Below, piece after piece: positions 25,453 through 36,700 of a stretch of 64,000 bases of DNA (within the stretch, counting starts at the first letter, position 1; the number at the start of each line of letters is the position of its first letter). The notes beneath the pieces were generated by a model, which was not told the origin of the DNA, did no database searches, and was given only the letters and a program-made list of their open reading frames with translations. Origin of the DNA: Fundidesulfovibrio putealis DSM 16056 (GTDB lineage Bacteria > Desulfobacterota > Desulfovibrionia > Desulfovibrionales > Desulfovibrionaceae); contig NZ_KE386885.1 in NCBI RefSeq assembly GCF_000429325.1, positions 647,958 through 711,957 of the forward strand, written 5' to 3'. The position numbers and the translations under genes are program-made.

Positions 25453-27108
25453 TCAGACCGCAAGCGCCGCCCGGATGCGTCCGCGCGGGTCCTGCGCGGC
25501 CAGGATGCGCTCGAAGCTCTCGAGCTTGCCCAGGGAGCGTGCCTGCTCGCGGGCCACGCGCAGCTCCTCCAAACCCTGATCGATGCGAAAAAGCTTCAGG
25601 TCCACAAGCCCCAGCGCCAGCCCCAGGCGGAAGTCCTCGCGATTTCGAAGCGAAATCTCGGACAGATAGCCCATTCGATAGAGCTCGCTGCCGGGTACGG
25701 CGCGCAGCAGGGCCTCGGCCTTGCGCAGCACCTCCACGTCGTCCGGCGCGCATTGGAGGCTCATGTGGAAGAACTCGCTGGCCGTGGCCGGGAGGTGCAT
25801 GGCCGGGTCGAAGGGGAAGCCGGGGCGGCAGTTGAGGTCGCGCCGGGCCAGGGTCTCGGCCAGGGCGGCGTAGAGCTTCGCCGGGGTCTTCGCAGGGCGA
25901 AGCGCTTCGCCTGCGGCCTTGGCGAAATCCTCGTACAGGCGCAGCGCCAGGGGATACTCCTGCTGGCGCAGGGCCAGGGCGCACAGGCAGGCCTGGAACG
26001 ATGCCCCGTCGCGCGCGAAACCCTCCGAGGCGAAGCGCAGGCCCAGATGCAGGGCGTCTCGCGACTGGCCCCCCAGCGTGAGGATGGACAGGATGGAGAC
26101 CAGGCAGTCCGGGTCCTCCTGGAAGCGGGCCAGCTCTCCGATGACCTCCTCCGGGGCGGCTGCCAGCAGGTTCGATTCCAGGGCGCGCCCGGCCGTCAGC
26201 CAGAACAGCCGCTCTCCTTGCGCGCCTGACGCTCCGGCCCCGGCCTGCGCGGACAGGGCCAGACGCCCCAGAGCCTGAACCCGGTGCCCGGGCTGGTGCT
26301 CGCGGCGCACACGCTCCCAACCGGCGCGGCCCAGGCGCTCCGCCTCAAGGGGGTGGCCGGTGAAGCGGCGCATGGCCTCGTCCAGTTCCAGGGCGTCGGC
26401 GTAGACCACCACTTCCTTGCCGGGCTCGAAGAGCTCATCCAGGCCGTTGTCCTGGGCCGGTTCCAGCACCAGGGCTCCGGCTCCGGCGGCTGCGAAGAGG
26501 CGCTGGTTCACCTCGCCCCGGATGGACTCGTTGGGCGCAAGCCGCGCCTTTGCGTACACCTGCTGGACAAGTCCGGGCTCGATGTCGGTCTCCAGGCGCA
26601 GGGGGAAGCGGGCCGCCAGGAACTCCGCGAACATCTGCCTGACCGGGCGGAACTCGTTGATGCGGCCCACGAAGGCCGCATTGTCCTGGCGCTCGGCGAA
26701 CGGCGTCCAGGCCACGCTGCGGGCGTTCCAGGTGATCCACTCCACGGACCTGGCCGCTGTCTGGGCCGGATTTCCGGCGCGGCGCATGGGCTCGACCCAG
26801 TCCTTCTGGGTGACGGCCACGGCGTCGAACAGCGTGGAGTAGGGGGCCTGCCAGTAGGGATTCAGGTGCGGGTCCAGGCTCCAGAACACCTTGGGGCAGG
26901 GGAGTGTCTCCAGGCCCTTCAGCAGGACGCGCGGAGCCAGGCGTTCGTCCTGGAGTATCAGGTCAGGGCGCAGGCCCCGCTCCTCCAGGGCGGCGGGCAG
27001 GTCGAAGATGCCGGGCGGAGGGGTCAGCACCGCCACCTCGGCGGGGAAGGCCTCCAGCCAGGGGGCGAGGCTCGGCGAGACGTAGACCGCCAGGGGTTTG
27101 GCGTTCAT
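25453..27108 (-). CDS. CgeB-like glycosyltransferase with helical-repeat C terminus
   Basis: 551 residues. The first 310 form a GT-B-like module (PCPKVFWSLDPHLNPYWQAPYSTLFDAVAVTQKDW, NAAFVGRINEFRPVR, VNQRLFAAAGAGALVLEP..GLDELFEPGKE). The remaining 240 are Ala/Leu-rich helices that look like TPR repeats (ALRQQEYPLALRLYEDFAKAAGE, LGLALGLVDLKLFRIDQGLEELRVA). Such combinations occur in flagellin and S-layer glycosylation. It overlaps the stop of tag by four bases (ATGA), which fixes the start at 27108; a longer open frame upstream lies within tag in another frame. Acceptor unknown. Confidence 0.8.
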   Translation of the reverse strand: MNAKPLAVYVSPSLAPWLEAFPAEVAVLTPPPGIFDLPAALEERGLRPDLILQDERLAPRVLLKGLETLPCPKVFWSLDPHLNPYWQAPYSTLFDAVAVTQKDWVEPMRRAGNPAQTAARSVEWITWNARSVAWTPFAERQDNAAFVGRINEFRPVRQMFAEFLAARFPLRLETDIEPGLVQQVYAKARLAPNESIRGEVNQRLFAAAGAGALVLEPAQDNGLDELFEPGKEVVVYADALELDEAMRRFTGHPLEAERLGRAGWERVRREHQPGHRVQALGRLALSAQAGAGASGAQGERLFWLTAGRALESNLLAAAPEEVIGELARFQEDPDCLVSILSILTLGGQSRDALHLGLRFASEGFARDGASFQACLCALALRQQEYPLALRLYEDFAKAAGEALRPAKTPAKLYAALAETLARRDLNCRPGFPFDPAMHLPATASEFFHMSLQCAPDDVEVLRKAEALLRAVPGSELYRMGYLSEISLRNREDFRLGLALGLVDLKLFRIDQGLEELRVAREQARSLGKLESFERILAAQDPRGRIRAALAV

Positions 27109-27701
27109 GCGGGCGCTGTGAGCTGTGCGTGGCGGAAGCAGCCGTTGAGGTGGTCGTTCACCAGCCCGGAGGCCTGCATGAACGCGTAGATGATGGTGGA
27201 GCCCACGAAGGTGAACCCGGCGGCCTTGAGGGCGCGGCTTATCTCGTCGGAAAGGGGCGTTTTTGCCGGGACGTCCTGCATGCGCTCCCAGGCGTTGGCC
27301 ACGGGGCGGTGGTTCACGAAGCCCCACAGGTAGTCCGAGAAGCTGCCGTGCTTTTCCAGGATGGCCAAGTAGGCCCTGGCGTTCTTCGTGGCCCCGTGGA
27401 CCTTCAAGCGGTTTCGGATGATGCCGGGGTCGGCCAGCAGGCGCTGGAAATCCGCGTCGCCGTAGGCTGCCAGGGTCACGGGGTCGAAGCCTTGGAAGGC
27501 CCGGCGCATGCTTTCGCGCCGCCGGAGGATGGTCAGCCAGGACAGCCCGGCCTGGAAACCCTCCAGCAGGAGCAGTTCGAACAGGGCGCGGTCGTCTCGC
27601 AGGGGCGCGCCCCATTCGCGGTCGTGGTACTCCAGGTAGAGGGGGTCGGTTCCCGGCCAGGGGCAGCGCGCGAGGCCGTCCGCTCCCGTGACGAGGCTCA
27701 T
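27105..27701 (-). CDS. tag: DNA-3-methyladenine glycosylase I
   Basis: 198 residues. It removes 3-methyladenine from alkylated DNA. The Tag zinc-site residues are visible as Cys13 and His26 near the N terminus and HLNGC near the C terminus. LLLLEGFQAGLSWLTILRRRESMRRAF and GFTFVGSTIIYAFMQASGLVNDH are family blocks. GGAAGG precedes the ATG, which overlaps the stop of the upstream small gene. Confidence 0.95.
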   Translation of the reverse strand: MSLVTGADGLARCPWPGTDPLYLEYHDREWGAPLRDDRALFELLLLEGFQAGLSWLTILRRRESMRRAFQGFDPVTLAAYGDADFQRLLADPGIIRNRLKVHGATKNARAYLAILEKHGSFSDYLWGFVNHRPVANAWERMQDVPAKTPLSDEISRALKAAGFTFVGSTIIYAFMQASGLVNDHLNGCFRHAQLTAPA

Positions 27702-27958
27702 GCGCCTTCCTTGGTCAGATAGACCTCCATCTTCTCGGAGAAGAGGAACAGGCAGTCCACCATGAAGGCGTATTCGGGACACTCCTGGCGCCACAGGGCC
27801 ATGATCTCCTTGAGGTCGTCGCGCGCGGCTGCCGCCTCCGCCGGGGTGTCGGCGTTGTTGATGCGGGCCAGCAGCTCCAGGTATTCGTCGGAGGTGAAGG
27901 CCGTGAGCACGGCGCGGCTCACGCGCTCCTTGTCGAGTCCGTCCCAGACGCCTTTCAT
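27698..27958 (-). CDS. Small conserved-type protein of unknown function
   Basis: 86 residues, acidic and mostly helical, soluble (AFTSDEYLELLARINNADTPAEAAAARDDLKE). No motif recognised. It is the first gene of the tag operon, overlapping tag by four bases. Codon use resembles the neighbours, so it is likely real. Confidence 0.7.
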   Translation of the reverse strand: MKGVWDGLDKERVSRAVLTAFTSDEYLELLARINNADTPAEAAAARDDLKEIMALWRQECPEYAFMVDCLFLFSEKMEVYLTKEGA

Positions 27959-28014
27959 GGTGGATATCCTTTGCGGTTCAGGTGTGATTCAGGTGCGATG
28001 CGGGTGAACGGACG

Positions 28015-28824
28015 CTACTGCTGCGCCGGGGCGTCGTTCTTGCCGTTCTTGCCGTTCCCGGACGACTTTCCGGAACTCTTGTCCTTGGCTTTGGATTTGT
28101 CCTTGGACGTATCCTTGGCTTTGGACTTGCTTTTGGGCCTGGCTTCTTCGGTGCCTGCGTCCGTGGCCGCGCCCGCATCAACCGGCGGCCCCTGGCAGAT
28201 GGCCAGCTTGTCCTTGGCCATGAAGGCCACCGCGCCGGTTCCGGCCTTGGTGGCGTATTCCACCACCACGGAGGTGTCCTTCTCGTCGTAGCGCCAGGAG
28301 CGGTCCCCGCGCGGGTTGGGGGCGGCCTCCAGGGGCGTGCCGTACGTCTCCCCGAGCTTGGCCTGGAGCTGCAGGTGGTTGATCTCGCCGTCGTAGCGGG
28401 TGAGCGCCCCGGCCAGCCTGCCCTTGCAGAACACGTAGACCACCTCGCGCATGGATACGCCAAGAAGGTCCATGTTGTCGCCGGTCACGGTGTAGTAGGC
28501 CAGGTCGCCGTCTTTTTCGCGCAGGTCTGGTTCCTTCAGCACGGAAAGGGGGGAGCCCCAGGCCAGGCCGCGAAATCCGCCAGCGGTCGCCTTGGCGTCG
28601 CTCTTCTTTTTAGAGCCACCCTCTTCGGACGATTTCCTGGACTTGCCGGAGTCCTTCTTGGACTTCGGTTTGGCGTCCTGTTTGGTAGCGGAGCCGGACG
28701 CCGTCTTCTGGGCGTCGTCGGTCTTGGCCCAGGACGCCGGGACGGCGAGGCACAGGGCCAGGGCAAAGCTCAGACTCAGACACAGGGCCTGGATCAGGCG
28801 GGAGGATCGGATGAAGATGTTCAT
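28015..28824 (-). CDS. Exported Lys/Ser-rich protein of unknown function
   Basis: 269 residues: signal peptide (about 1-33, ending SWA-K), a low-complexity Lys/Ser/Asp linker (34-80), a globular core (82-215; GFRGLAWGSPLSVLK..., VVYVFCKGRLAGALTRY, WRYDEKDTSVVVEYATK) and a second Lys/Ser/Asp tail with repeating KSK/KDK units. The core pattern, starting with a Gly-Leu-Trp-Gly segment, resembles periplasmic proteins of unknown function. The start at 28824 is the first giving a proper signal peptide. The 170-bp gap upstream (28825-28994) has a short GGAGCC/GGCTCC palindrome and nothing else obvious. Confidence 0.75.
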   Translation of the reverse strand: MNIFIRSSRLIQALCLSLSFALALCLAVPASWAKTDDAQKTASGSATKQDAKPKSKKDSGKSRKSSEEGGSKKKSDAKATAGGFRGLAWGSPLSVLKEPDLREKDGDLAYYTVTGDNMDLLGVSMREVVYVFCKGRLAGALTRYDGEINHLQLQAKLGETYGTPLEAAPNPRGDRSWRYDEKDTSVVVEYATKAGTGAVAFMAKDKLAICQGPPVDAGAATDAGTEEARPKSKSKAKDTSKDKSKAKDKSSGKSSGNGKNGKNDAPAQQ

Positions 28825-28994
28825 GGGCGTGGGATAAAGAATGCCCGGCCCCGCATCAAGCGGTCCGGGCATGAAAATGCGACTTTCCTGCGGATAGCCT
28901 AAAAACTGTGGTATGCAACCGCCGGGCAGGCCTCACCCCTGGAGCCGACGGCTCCGGTTGCGAGGTCTGCCACAGACGCTCTGCGGCCCCGGCC

Positions 28995-29393
28995 TCAGAC
29001 GGCCTTGTCCATGAGCCCCTTGCTCATGCGCTTCAGGCTGTCCGAGAGCTTCAGCAGTTCATCCTGGGGAAACTTCCGGATCACCTTGTTGCTGTCGGCG
29101 TCCACCACCTCCACCTGGAGCTCGTCGGAATCGTCCAGCACCTTGAAGTGCAGGTTGACGCCCTTGTCCTTGAAGTAGTCCTGGGCCTTATTCACGAGTT
29201 TCGTCACATCGTCGCGGCCCAAGGTCTTGGGGTCGTCCTCTTGCGGCGTGTCCCGGAGTTCCTTTCGGACGTCCTGTCCGACTGCAACGGAGACGGCCTT
29301 CTCGTCTTTCTCCTTGAGCGACTGTACGGCGCGTTCCGCCGTCAGCGTCTGGAGAACGGCCTCGTGCGGCAGTTCCTGGGTCTGTACGTTCAT
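28995..29393 (-). CDS. flaG: FlaG family flagellar protein
   Basis: 132 residues. The C-terminal 70 match the FlaG family (LHFKVLDDSDELQVEVVDADSNKVIRKFPQDELLKLSDSLKRM). FlaG affects filament length and interacts with flagellin or the cap in polar-flagellated bacteria. No other flagellar genes are adjacent. A sigma-28-type promoter lies upstream at 29448-29474, consistent with late-class flagellar control. Confidence 0.9.
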   Translation of the reverse strand: MNVQTQELPHEAVLQTLTAERAVQSLKEKDEKAVSVAVGQDVRKELRDTPQEDDPKTLGRDDVTKLVNKAQDYFKDKGVNLHFKVLDDSDELQVEVVDADSNKVIRKFPQDELLKLSDSLKRMSKGLMDKAV

Positions 29394-29447
29394 GGCTCAC
29401 CCCTCCCTGGATGAAACCTCCCAAAACAACGGGTTTCGTCTCTCCTC

Positions 29448-29474
29448 CTATCGGTCTTGACGCCGCGAACTTTA
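29448..29474 (-). promoter_or_regulatory. Sigma-28 (FliA) type promoter of flaG
   Basis: On the minus strand: TAAAGTTC, 11 nt, ACCGATAG. The enteric consensus is TAAAGTTT-N11-GCCGATAA, so 13 of 16 positions match with exact spacing. It is about 55 nt before the flaG start. Confidence 0.8.
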
Positions 29475-29575
29475 GGGGGAAAACCGCGCGTCGAAGATGT
29501 CCGCGCCCTTTCTTGACTTGGGCGCGCTTTTCATAAAAACTCCCCCCTCTCAATTTCGCTATCCTGGAGCCCCAC

Positions 29576-32659
<3,084 letters not shown>

Positions 32660-32696
32660 TAGGCAGCATCTGGGTCGCGACTTAAAGAAAACACAG

Positions 32697-32730
32697 CGTC
32701 GCTCCCGTCATGGGGGCGGCGCTTTTTCCG
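32697..32730 (+). terminator. Terminator after ileS
   Basis: AGCGTCGCTCCC and GGGGGCGGCGCT form an imperfect stem around a short loop, followed by TTTTT. It lies about 40 nt after the ileS stop. Confidence 0.75.
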
Positions 32731-32780
32731 TCACGCGACCGCCTTTTGCCTCCCGCGAAAAAAACTGTTAGGCAGCCCCC

Positions 32781-33380
32781 GTGAACATAGCTGACTTGGC
32801 CCTGCTCATCATCTGGGGCTTCTTCTTTTTCCGGGGATACTACCGGGGCCTGGTCAAGGAGGCGGCGTCCATCCTGGCGCTGATCCTTGGGTTCAAGCTG
32901 GCCGTGGCCTACTCCCCGCAGGTGTCCCCGCACCTGACCTCGCTGGTCTCCAACCCGGCCTTCGCCGCGCCCGCAGCCTTCATCCTCATCTTCGTGGGCG
33001 TGATGATCGCCTGTTCGCTCATCGTCAGCGGACTCACGGCGCTCATGAAGCTGACCCTGATCGACTGGGCCAACAAGTTTTTCGGCGGCTTCTTCGGGCT
33101 GGCCAAGGGCGTGTTCATAACCGCCCTGGTGCTCTGGGTGTGGACGGTGCTGCTGCCCAAACCGGACTTCATGGCCTCCTCGCGTCTGGTGCCGGTGCTT
33201 GAAAAAGTCGACGCGGCCCTGTCCGAGTACATCCCGGCGGACTGGAAGCAGAAGCTGAAAACCCTGACCCCGCCCCCTGTGGTTCCCCAGAAGAAGGTCG
33301 TGGAGGAACCCAAGCCCCAGCCCAAACCGCAGGCCAAACCGCAGGCCCAGCCCTCGGAAGGCCAGCCCAAGAAAGGATAA
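32781..33380 (+). CDS. CvpA family membrane protein
   Basis: 199 residues with four hydrophobic segments in the first 125 (IADLALLIIWGFFFFRGYYRGLVKEA is the CvpA signature start). The tail is a Pro/Lys/Gln repeat (KPQPKPQAKPQ), probably cytoplasmic and disordered. CvpA is linked to colicin V export, bile stress and envelope maintenance in enterobacteria; the molecular role is unclear. It starts at a GTG and is followed 4 nt later by mazG. Confidence 0.85.
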   Translation: MNIADLALLIIWGFFFFRGYYRGLVKEAASILALILGFKLAVAYSPQVSPHLTSLVSNPAFAAPAAFILIFVGVMIACSLIVSGLTALMKLTLIDWANKFFGGFFGLAKGVFITALVLWVWTVLLPKPDFMASSRLVPVLEKVDAALSEYIPADWKQKLKTLTPPPVVPQKKVVEEPKPQPKPQAKPQAQPSEGQPKKG

Positions 33381-33384
33381 TCCC

Positions 33385-34170
33385 ATGTCCGACGCTTCAG
33401 GCGAGGCCCTGGCCAAGCTGCGTCAGGTGGTCGCCACGCTGCTCGGTCCGGACGGCTGTCCCTGGGACCGCAAGCAGACCCCGGAAACCCTCTGCGACTA
33501 CGTGGTCGAGGAAGCCTTCGAGCTGGTGGAGGCCATCCGCTCCGGCGACTCCAAGGCCGCCATGGAAGAGCTGGGCGACGTCCTGTTCCTCTTGTGCTTC
33601 GTGGCCGCGCTCTTCGAGCAGCGCGGGGAGTTCACCCTGGCCGACGCCACGGACGCCATCACCGCCAAGATGATCCGCCGCCATCCCCACGTGTTCGAGG
33701 GGGCGAAGGTGGAGAACCAGGAGCAGCTGCTCAGGAACTGGGAGCGCATCAAGCGTCAGGAAAAAGACAATAAAGAGGGGATCTTCGATTCCCTGCCGCG
33801 CGGCCTGCCCGCGCTCCTGAAGGCCTACCGACTGAACTCCAAGGCCGCCCGGCACCACTTCACCTGGGAGACGGACGCCGATCAGACCGCGCAGCTGGCC
33901 TCGGAGTGGGCCGAGCTCCAGGAGGCCATCGCTGGGGGCGACCCGGTCCGTGTGGAAGCCGAATTCGGCGACTACCTGTTCAGCCTGGTGGAGTACGGCC
34001 GCAGGCTCGGCGTGAAGGCCAACGCGGCCCTGGAAGGGGCCAACGCCACGTTCCTCTCCCGCTTTGAGGCCATGGAGGAACTGGCCCGCGAACGCGGGCT
34101 GGACACCGCTCAATTCGGCCTTACTGATTGGGACGGACTCTGGGACGAAGTGAAGGCGCAGGGAAAGTAG
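33385..34170 (+). CDS. mazG: Nucleoside triphosphate pyrophosphohydrolase MazG
   Basis: 261 residues, two tandem MazG modules as in E. coli. The first has CPWDRKQTPETL, EEAFELVEAI and EELGDVLFLL, the metal-binding acidic helices; the second has EWAELQEAI and EFGDYLFSLV. It hydrolyses NTPs and dNTPs to monophosphates and may clean the nucleotide pool or modulate ppGpp. Cotranscribed with cvpA. Confidence 0.95.
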   Translation: MSDASGEALAKLRQVVATLLGPDGCPWDRKQTPETLCDYVVEEAFELVEAIRSGDSKAAMEELGDVLFLLCFVAALFEQRGEFTLADATDAITAKMIRRHPHVFEGAKVENQEQLLRNWERIKRQEKDNKEGIFDSLPRGLPALLKAYRLNSKAARHHFTWETDADQTAQLASEWAELQEAIAGGDPVRVEAEFGDYLFSLVEYGRRLGVKANAALEGANATFLSRFEAMEELARERGLDTAQFGLTDWDGLWDEVKAQGK

Positions 34171-34267
34171 CTCTCGGCAGCATCTCCCGGGCTACGCCAC
34201 ACGCTCGCCGAACGGACAATGAGAAGCGACTGGGGGGGACCTCCACGACAAGGAGATCCGCCCCCGA

Positions 34268-34606
34268 TTATTGGAGCTGGCCGGTGACGGTGACGTTCCA
34301 GTGCTCGGCAGGTATGGGCAGGCACATGGTGCGCCCGTCCAGTTCGGCGCACATGATGAGCTCCCCCCCCGCCTCGTTCCAGTAGAGCCGGGAAGCAAAC
34401 AGAGACACTATTTCCGAAAGCGGCATGGCGTGCGCGCTGGCTGCGTCGATGACCCGGGCCAGCAGCGAGCGGCCTGCCTTGCCCATGGCGGACAGGGCTT
34501 CGGGCGAGATGGCGACGTCGTCGGTGTCCATTTCGTGGAGCATGTTCCTGGTGGTCTTCTGGTTGGCGGCCAGAGCGTCCAGGAGTGCATTGTTGTGTGC
34601 GGTCAT
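34268..34606 (-). CDS. Small protein of unknown function
   Basis: 112 residues, soluble, N-terminal half helical, C-terminal half beta-like (LYWNEAGGELIMCAELDGRTMCLPIP). AGGAGG lies 6 nt before the ATG at 34606, a strong start. No family recognised. Divergent from 34679-35122 with a 72-bp gap. The 97-bp gap toward mazG contains a G/C-rich imperfect hairpin (about 34230-34264) without a T-run. Confidence 0.65.
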   Translation of the reverse strand: MTAHNNALLDALAANQKTTRNMLHEMDTDDVAISPEALSAMGKAGRSLLARVIDAASAHAMPLSEIVSLFASRLYWNEAGGELIMCAELDGRTMCLPIPAEHWNVTVTGQLQ

Positions 34607-34678
34607 GGTGGCCTCCTTGTTTGGAATACATCCGATTCCGAGCAAGATGCGGGCCACTGGACCATTAAAGGAGTCGTC

Positions 34679-35122
34679 ATGCGTGTTAACGAGTTGGGAA
34701 CCCCGAAAAAATTGTTTTTCGTTCTCCTAGCGCTGTTTCTGGCCCTGGTCTATTTCGGGCCGGAACGTCAGGAAAAGGACGTGCTTTTGAGCGGCCTGGT
34801 GGTGGGCGTGCAGGAAACCGAGGGCCTCATGCGGGCTTTTGCCGTGGAATCGAACGGCCAGCGCTACGTGGTGCGGGTCACCGGGCAGTATTTGCAGCAG
34901 GCGGCCCCCCCCTCGCTCCAGGAGAACCAGGACGTTGACGTCAAGGTGACGGGCTTCAAGGGCGTGAAGCAGGGCATCACCTGCGAGCTGGTGGCCGTGG
35001 TGCGCGCAGGCGAAGTCCATCCCCCCAGGGAGCAGGCCGATGGCGCGCCCTCAGCGCCACAGGGGAACGCGTCGCTGCCCGTCGACGACCTCAAGAGCTC
35101 CTTCGGCCTCAAAGGTATGTAG
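34679..35122 (+). CDS. Single-pass membrane protein with OB-like domain, unknown function
   Basis: 147 residues. One N-terminal membrane helix (LFFVLLALFLALVYFG, about 12-27) anchors a periplasmic beta-rich domain (SGLVVGVQETEGLMRAF, RYVVRVTGQY, DVDVKVTGFKG) that resembles an OB fold; this is a pattern-based guess. AAAGGAG precedes the ATG at 34679. Its last 72 bases overlap, tail to tail, the 3' end of the gene on the other strand at 35051. Confidence 0.65.
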   Translation: MRVNELGTPKKLFFVLLALFLALVYFGPERQEKDVLLSGLVVGVQETEGLMRAFAVESNGQRYVVRVTGQYLQQAAPPSLQENQDVDVKVTGFKGVKQGITCELVAVVRAGEVHPPREQADGAPSAPQGNASLPVDDLKSSFGLKGM

Positions 35123-36580
35123 GCAGAAACTTCCCGCGATGAGCTCAGGCTCCAGGCGGGAAGCGGGGCGCTCCTCATAGCCTGCCTCGTCCAGGCGCGT
35201 GATCTCCATGACGGCCAGCGCGCGCCCGTACCACCCCGAACAGTCCTGGGCCGGACGGTACAGCTTGCCGCCACGACGGATGATCCTGCCTGCGGGCCTG
35301 GCTTGGCACACGTCCGAGACTACCGGGTTCAGGGGGTGCGGGCGAAACGGCCCAAGGCGCGACTCGCCCCGGTAGAGGTGCAGCTCGTCCCAGGACGAAC
35401 CGCCCGGCGCGCGCAGGTTCACGAACATCCACCAGACCCCGCCGTGCTCAACGAACGTTGCGTCTGTGCCGGGAGCATCGTTCAGAAGAATCCGGTCCAG
35501 CACCCAGCCCCCCGGAAAATCCGTGGCCCGGTACAGGCGCACCTGCCCCGCTTCAGCCGTCTCCGGCACCATGTACATCTGCCCGTCGTGCTCGAACACG
35601 TTGGGGTAGGACAGGTGGAAGGGCTCCTCCAGCACGCGCCGGGGATCGCTCCAGCCGCCGTCAGGCAATAGCTCCAGCACGCTCAGCACGCCCTTTTTCC
35701 CGAAAGGGATCTCCTCGATGAACAGCCAGGTGCGCCCGTCCCTGGTGAACAGGAACGGGTCGGCCCAGCCGGTTTTGCCGGGCGGCAGCAGGGGCACGAA
35801 AGGCTCTTGCGAAAAGCCGGGCCGCGTGGGGTCGCCGTTTCCGGGGCGCACAGCCAGAAACCACTGCCGACGGTGGAAGATGTCCTGCCAGGCCCGCGTC
35901 AGGCCGTAGGCGGCAAGTTCGCCCAGGAATCGCAGCCAGTCGCCGGGGCCGGGGGTATAGGGGGGCAGGGGGGACGCCTCGGGGCAGGCCCGCCAGCAGT
36001 CCTCGCCTTCCAGCTCAAGCCGGGCAATCAGGCGCGCTGGCATCAGGGCGGTCTTGGCGAAATGCGCCTTCGCCCAGTCGAGCGGCAGGGGGCCGGGGCG
36101 GCAGGTGACCGTCTCGCTGGCCAGCCGCGCCGACATGGCGGAGCGCCGCCAGAGCATGCGCCCGGTCAGGACGCCGGGGCCGAAAGCGGCTGGATGAACG
36201 GGCTCGATCTCAAGCACGCCCCAGGGCAGGCGCTCCAAAAGGTCCTGCGCGAGGTCCGGGCGGGCAAGCGCTCCCGGCGTGAGAACCAGGATGTCCGGCC
36301 TGGCCTGCGCCAGGGAGACGGCAGGGATGTCCGCGCTGGCCAGCAGGTCCGGCCTGGGGCGCGCCAGCAGGCGCTCCAGGGGCAGCAGCGCGCGCCAGGG
36401 CAGGGCGACGGGGTGGAGGTGGCCCGCATCGCGTGTCGCGTCCGCCGGATTCGTCGCCCCTGGGTGTTCCAGGCGCACAGCCACTCCGGCCTCGCCCAGG
36501 GAGTCCAGAAGAAACCGGTGCCACCGCAGCGCGCCGGTGCTGGGAATCATCACGCCGACCCGTATCTGTGCCTGTTTCAC
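35051..36580 (-). CDS. GINT1-like / five-blade propeller glycan enzyme with N-terminal transferase-like region
   Basis: 509 residues. The C-terminal half has the repeated blade motifs of the glucosamine inositolphosphorylceramide transferase (GINT1) N-domain family: WADPFLFTRDGRTWLFIEE, EEPFHLSYPNVFEHDGQMYMVPET, GTDATFVEHGGVWWMFV and SSWDELHLYRG. The N-terminal half (IRVGVMIPSTGALRWHRFLLDSL..., then PDILVLTPGALARPDLAQDL) looks like a Rossmann-type transferase, similar to formyltransferase-plus-propeller proteins in bacterial glycan clusters. Start GTG 36580 follows GGAGG. It is divergent from the MBOAT/AlgJ pair and probably works on the same surface polymer. Confidence 0.72.
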   Translation of the reverse strand: MKQAQIRVGVMIPSTGALRWHRFLLDSLGEAGVAVRLEHPGATNPADATRDAGHLHPVALPWRALLPLERLLARPRPDLLASADIPAVSLAQARPDILVLTPGALARPDLAQDLLERLPWGVLEIEPVHPAAFGPGVLTGRMLWRRSAMSARLASETVTCRPGPLPLDWAKAHFAKTALMPARLIARLELEGEDCWRACPEASPLPPYTPGPGDWLRFLGELAAYGLTRAWQDIFHRRQWFLAVRPGNGDPTRPGFSQEPFVPLLPPGKTGWADPFLFTRDGRTWLFIEEIPFGKKGVLSVLELLPDGGWSDPRRVLEEPFHLSYPNVFEHDGQMYMVPETAEAGQVRLYRATDFPGGWVLDRILLNDAPGTDATFVEHGGVWWMFVNLRAPGGSSWDELHLYRGESRLGPFRPHPLNPVVSDVCQARPAGRIIRRGGKLYRPAQDCSGWYGRALAVMEITRLDEAGYEERPASRLEPELIAGSFCLHTFEAEGALEVVDGQRRVPLWR

Positions 36581-36597
36581 GCGCACCTCCGGGCAGG

Positions 36598-36626
36598 GTG
36601 CTACCGCCTGCACCGGGAGTTGTCAA
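36598..36626 (-). promoter_or_regulatory. Promoter for the GINT1-like gene
   Basis: TTGACA, 17-nt spacer, TAGCAC (3 of 6) on the minus strand, with the start site about 12 nt before GGAGG and the GTG start. Confidence 0.5.
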
Positions 36627-36700
36627 AACGTCGTCCATCGGGTAAGGGGCAGCGACTCGTTACGACTCTCGCCTTTCAATCCGACTGATCGCAGGACAGC

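Noticed and set aside
29475-29575. T-box leader before ileS
   Set aside because: The gap is about 100 nt, too short, and lacks the conserved TGGNACCGCG T-box sequence and a terminator.
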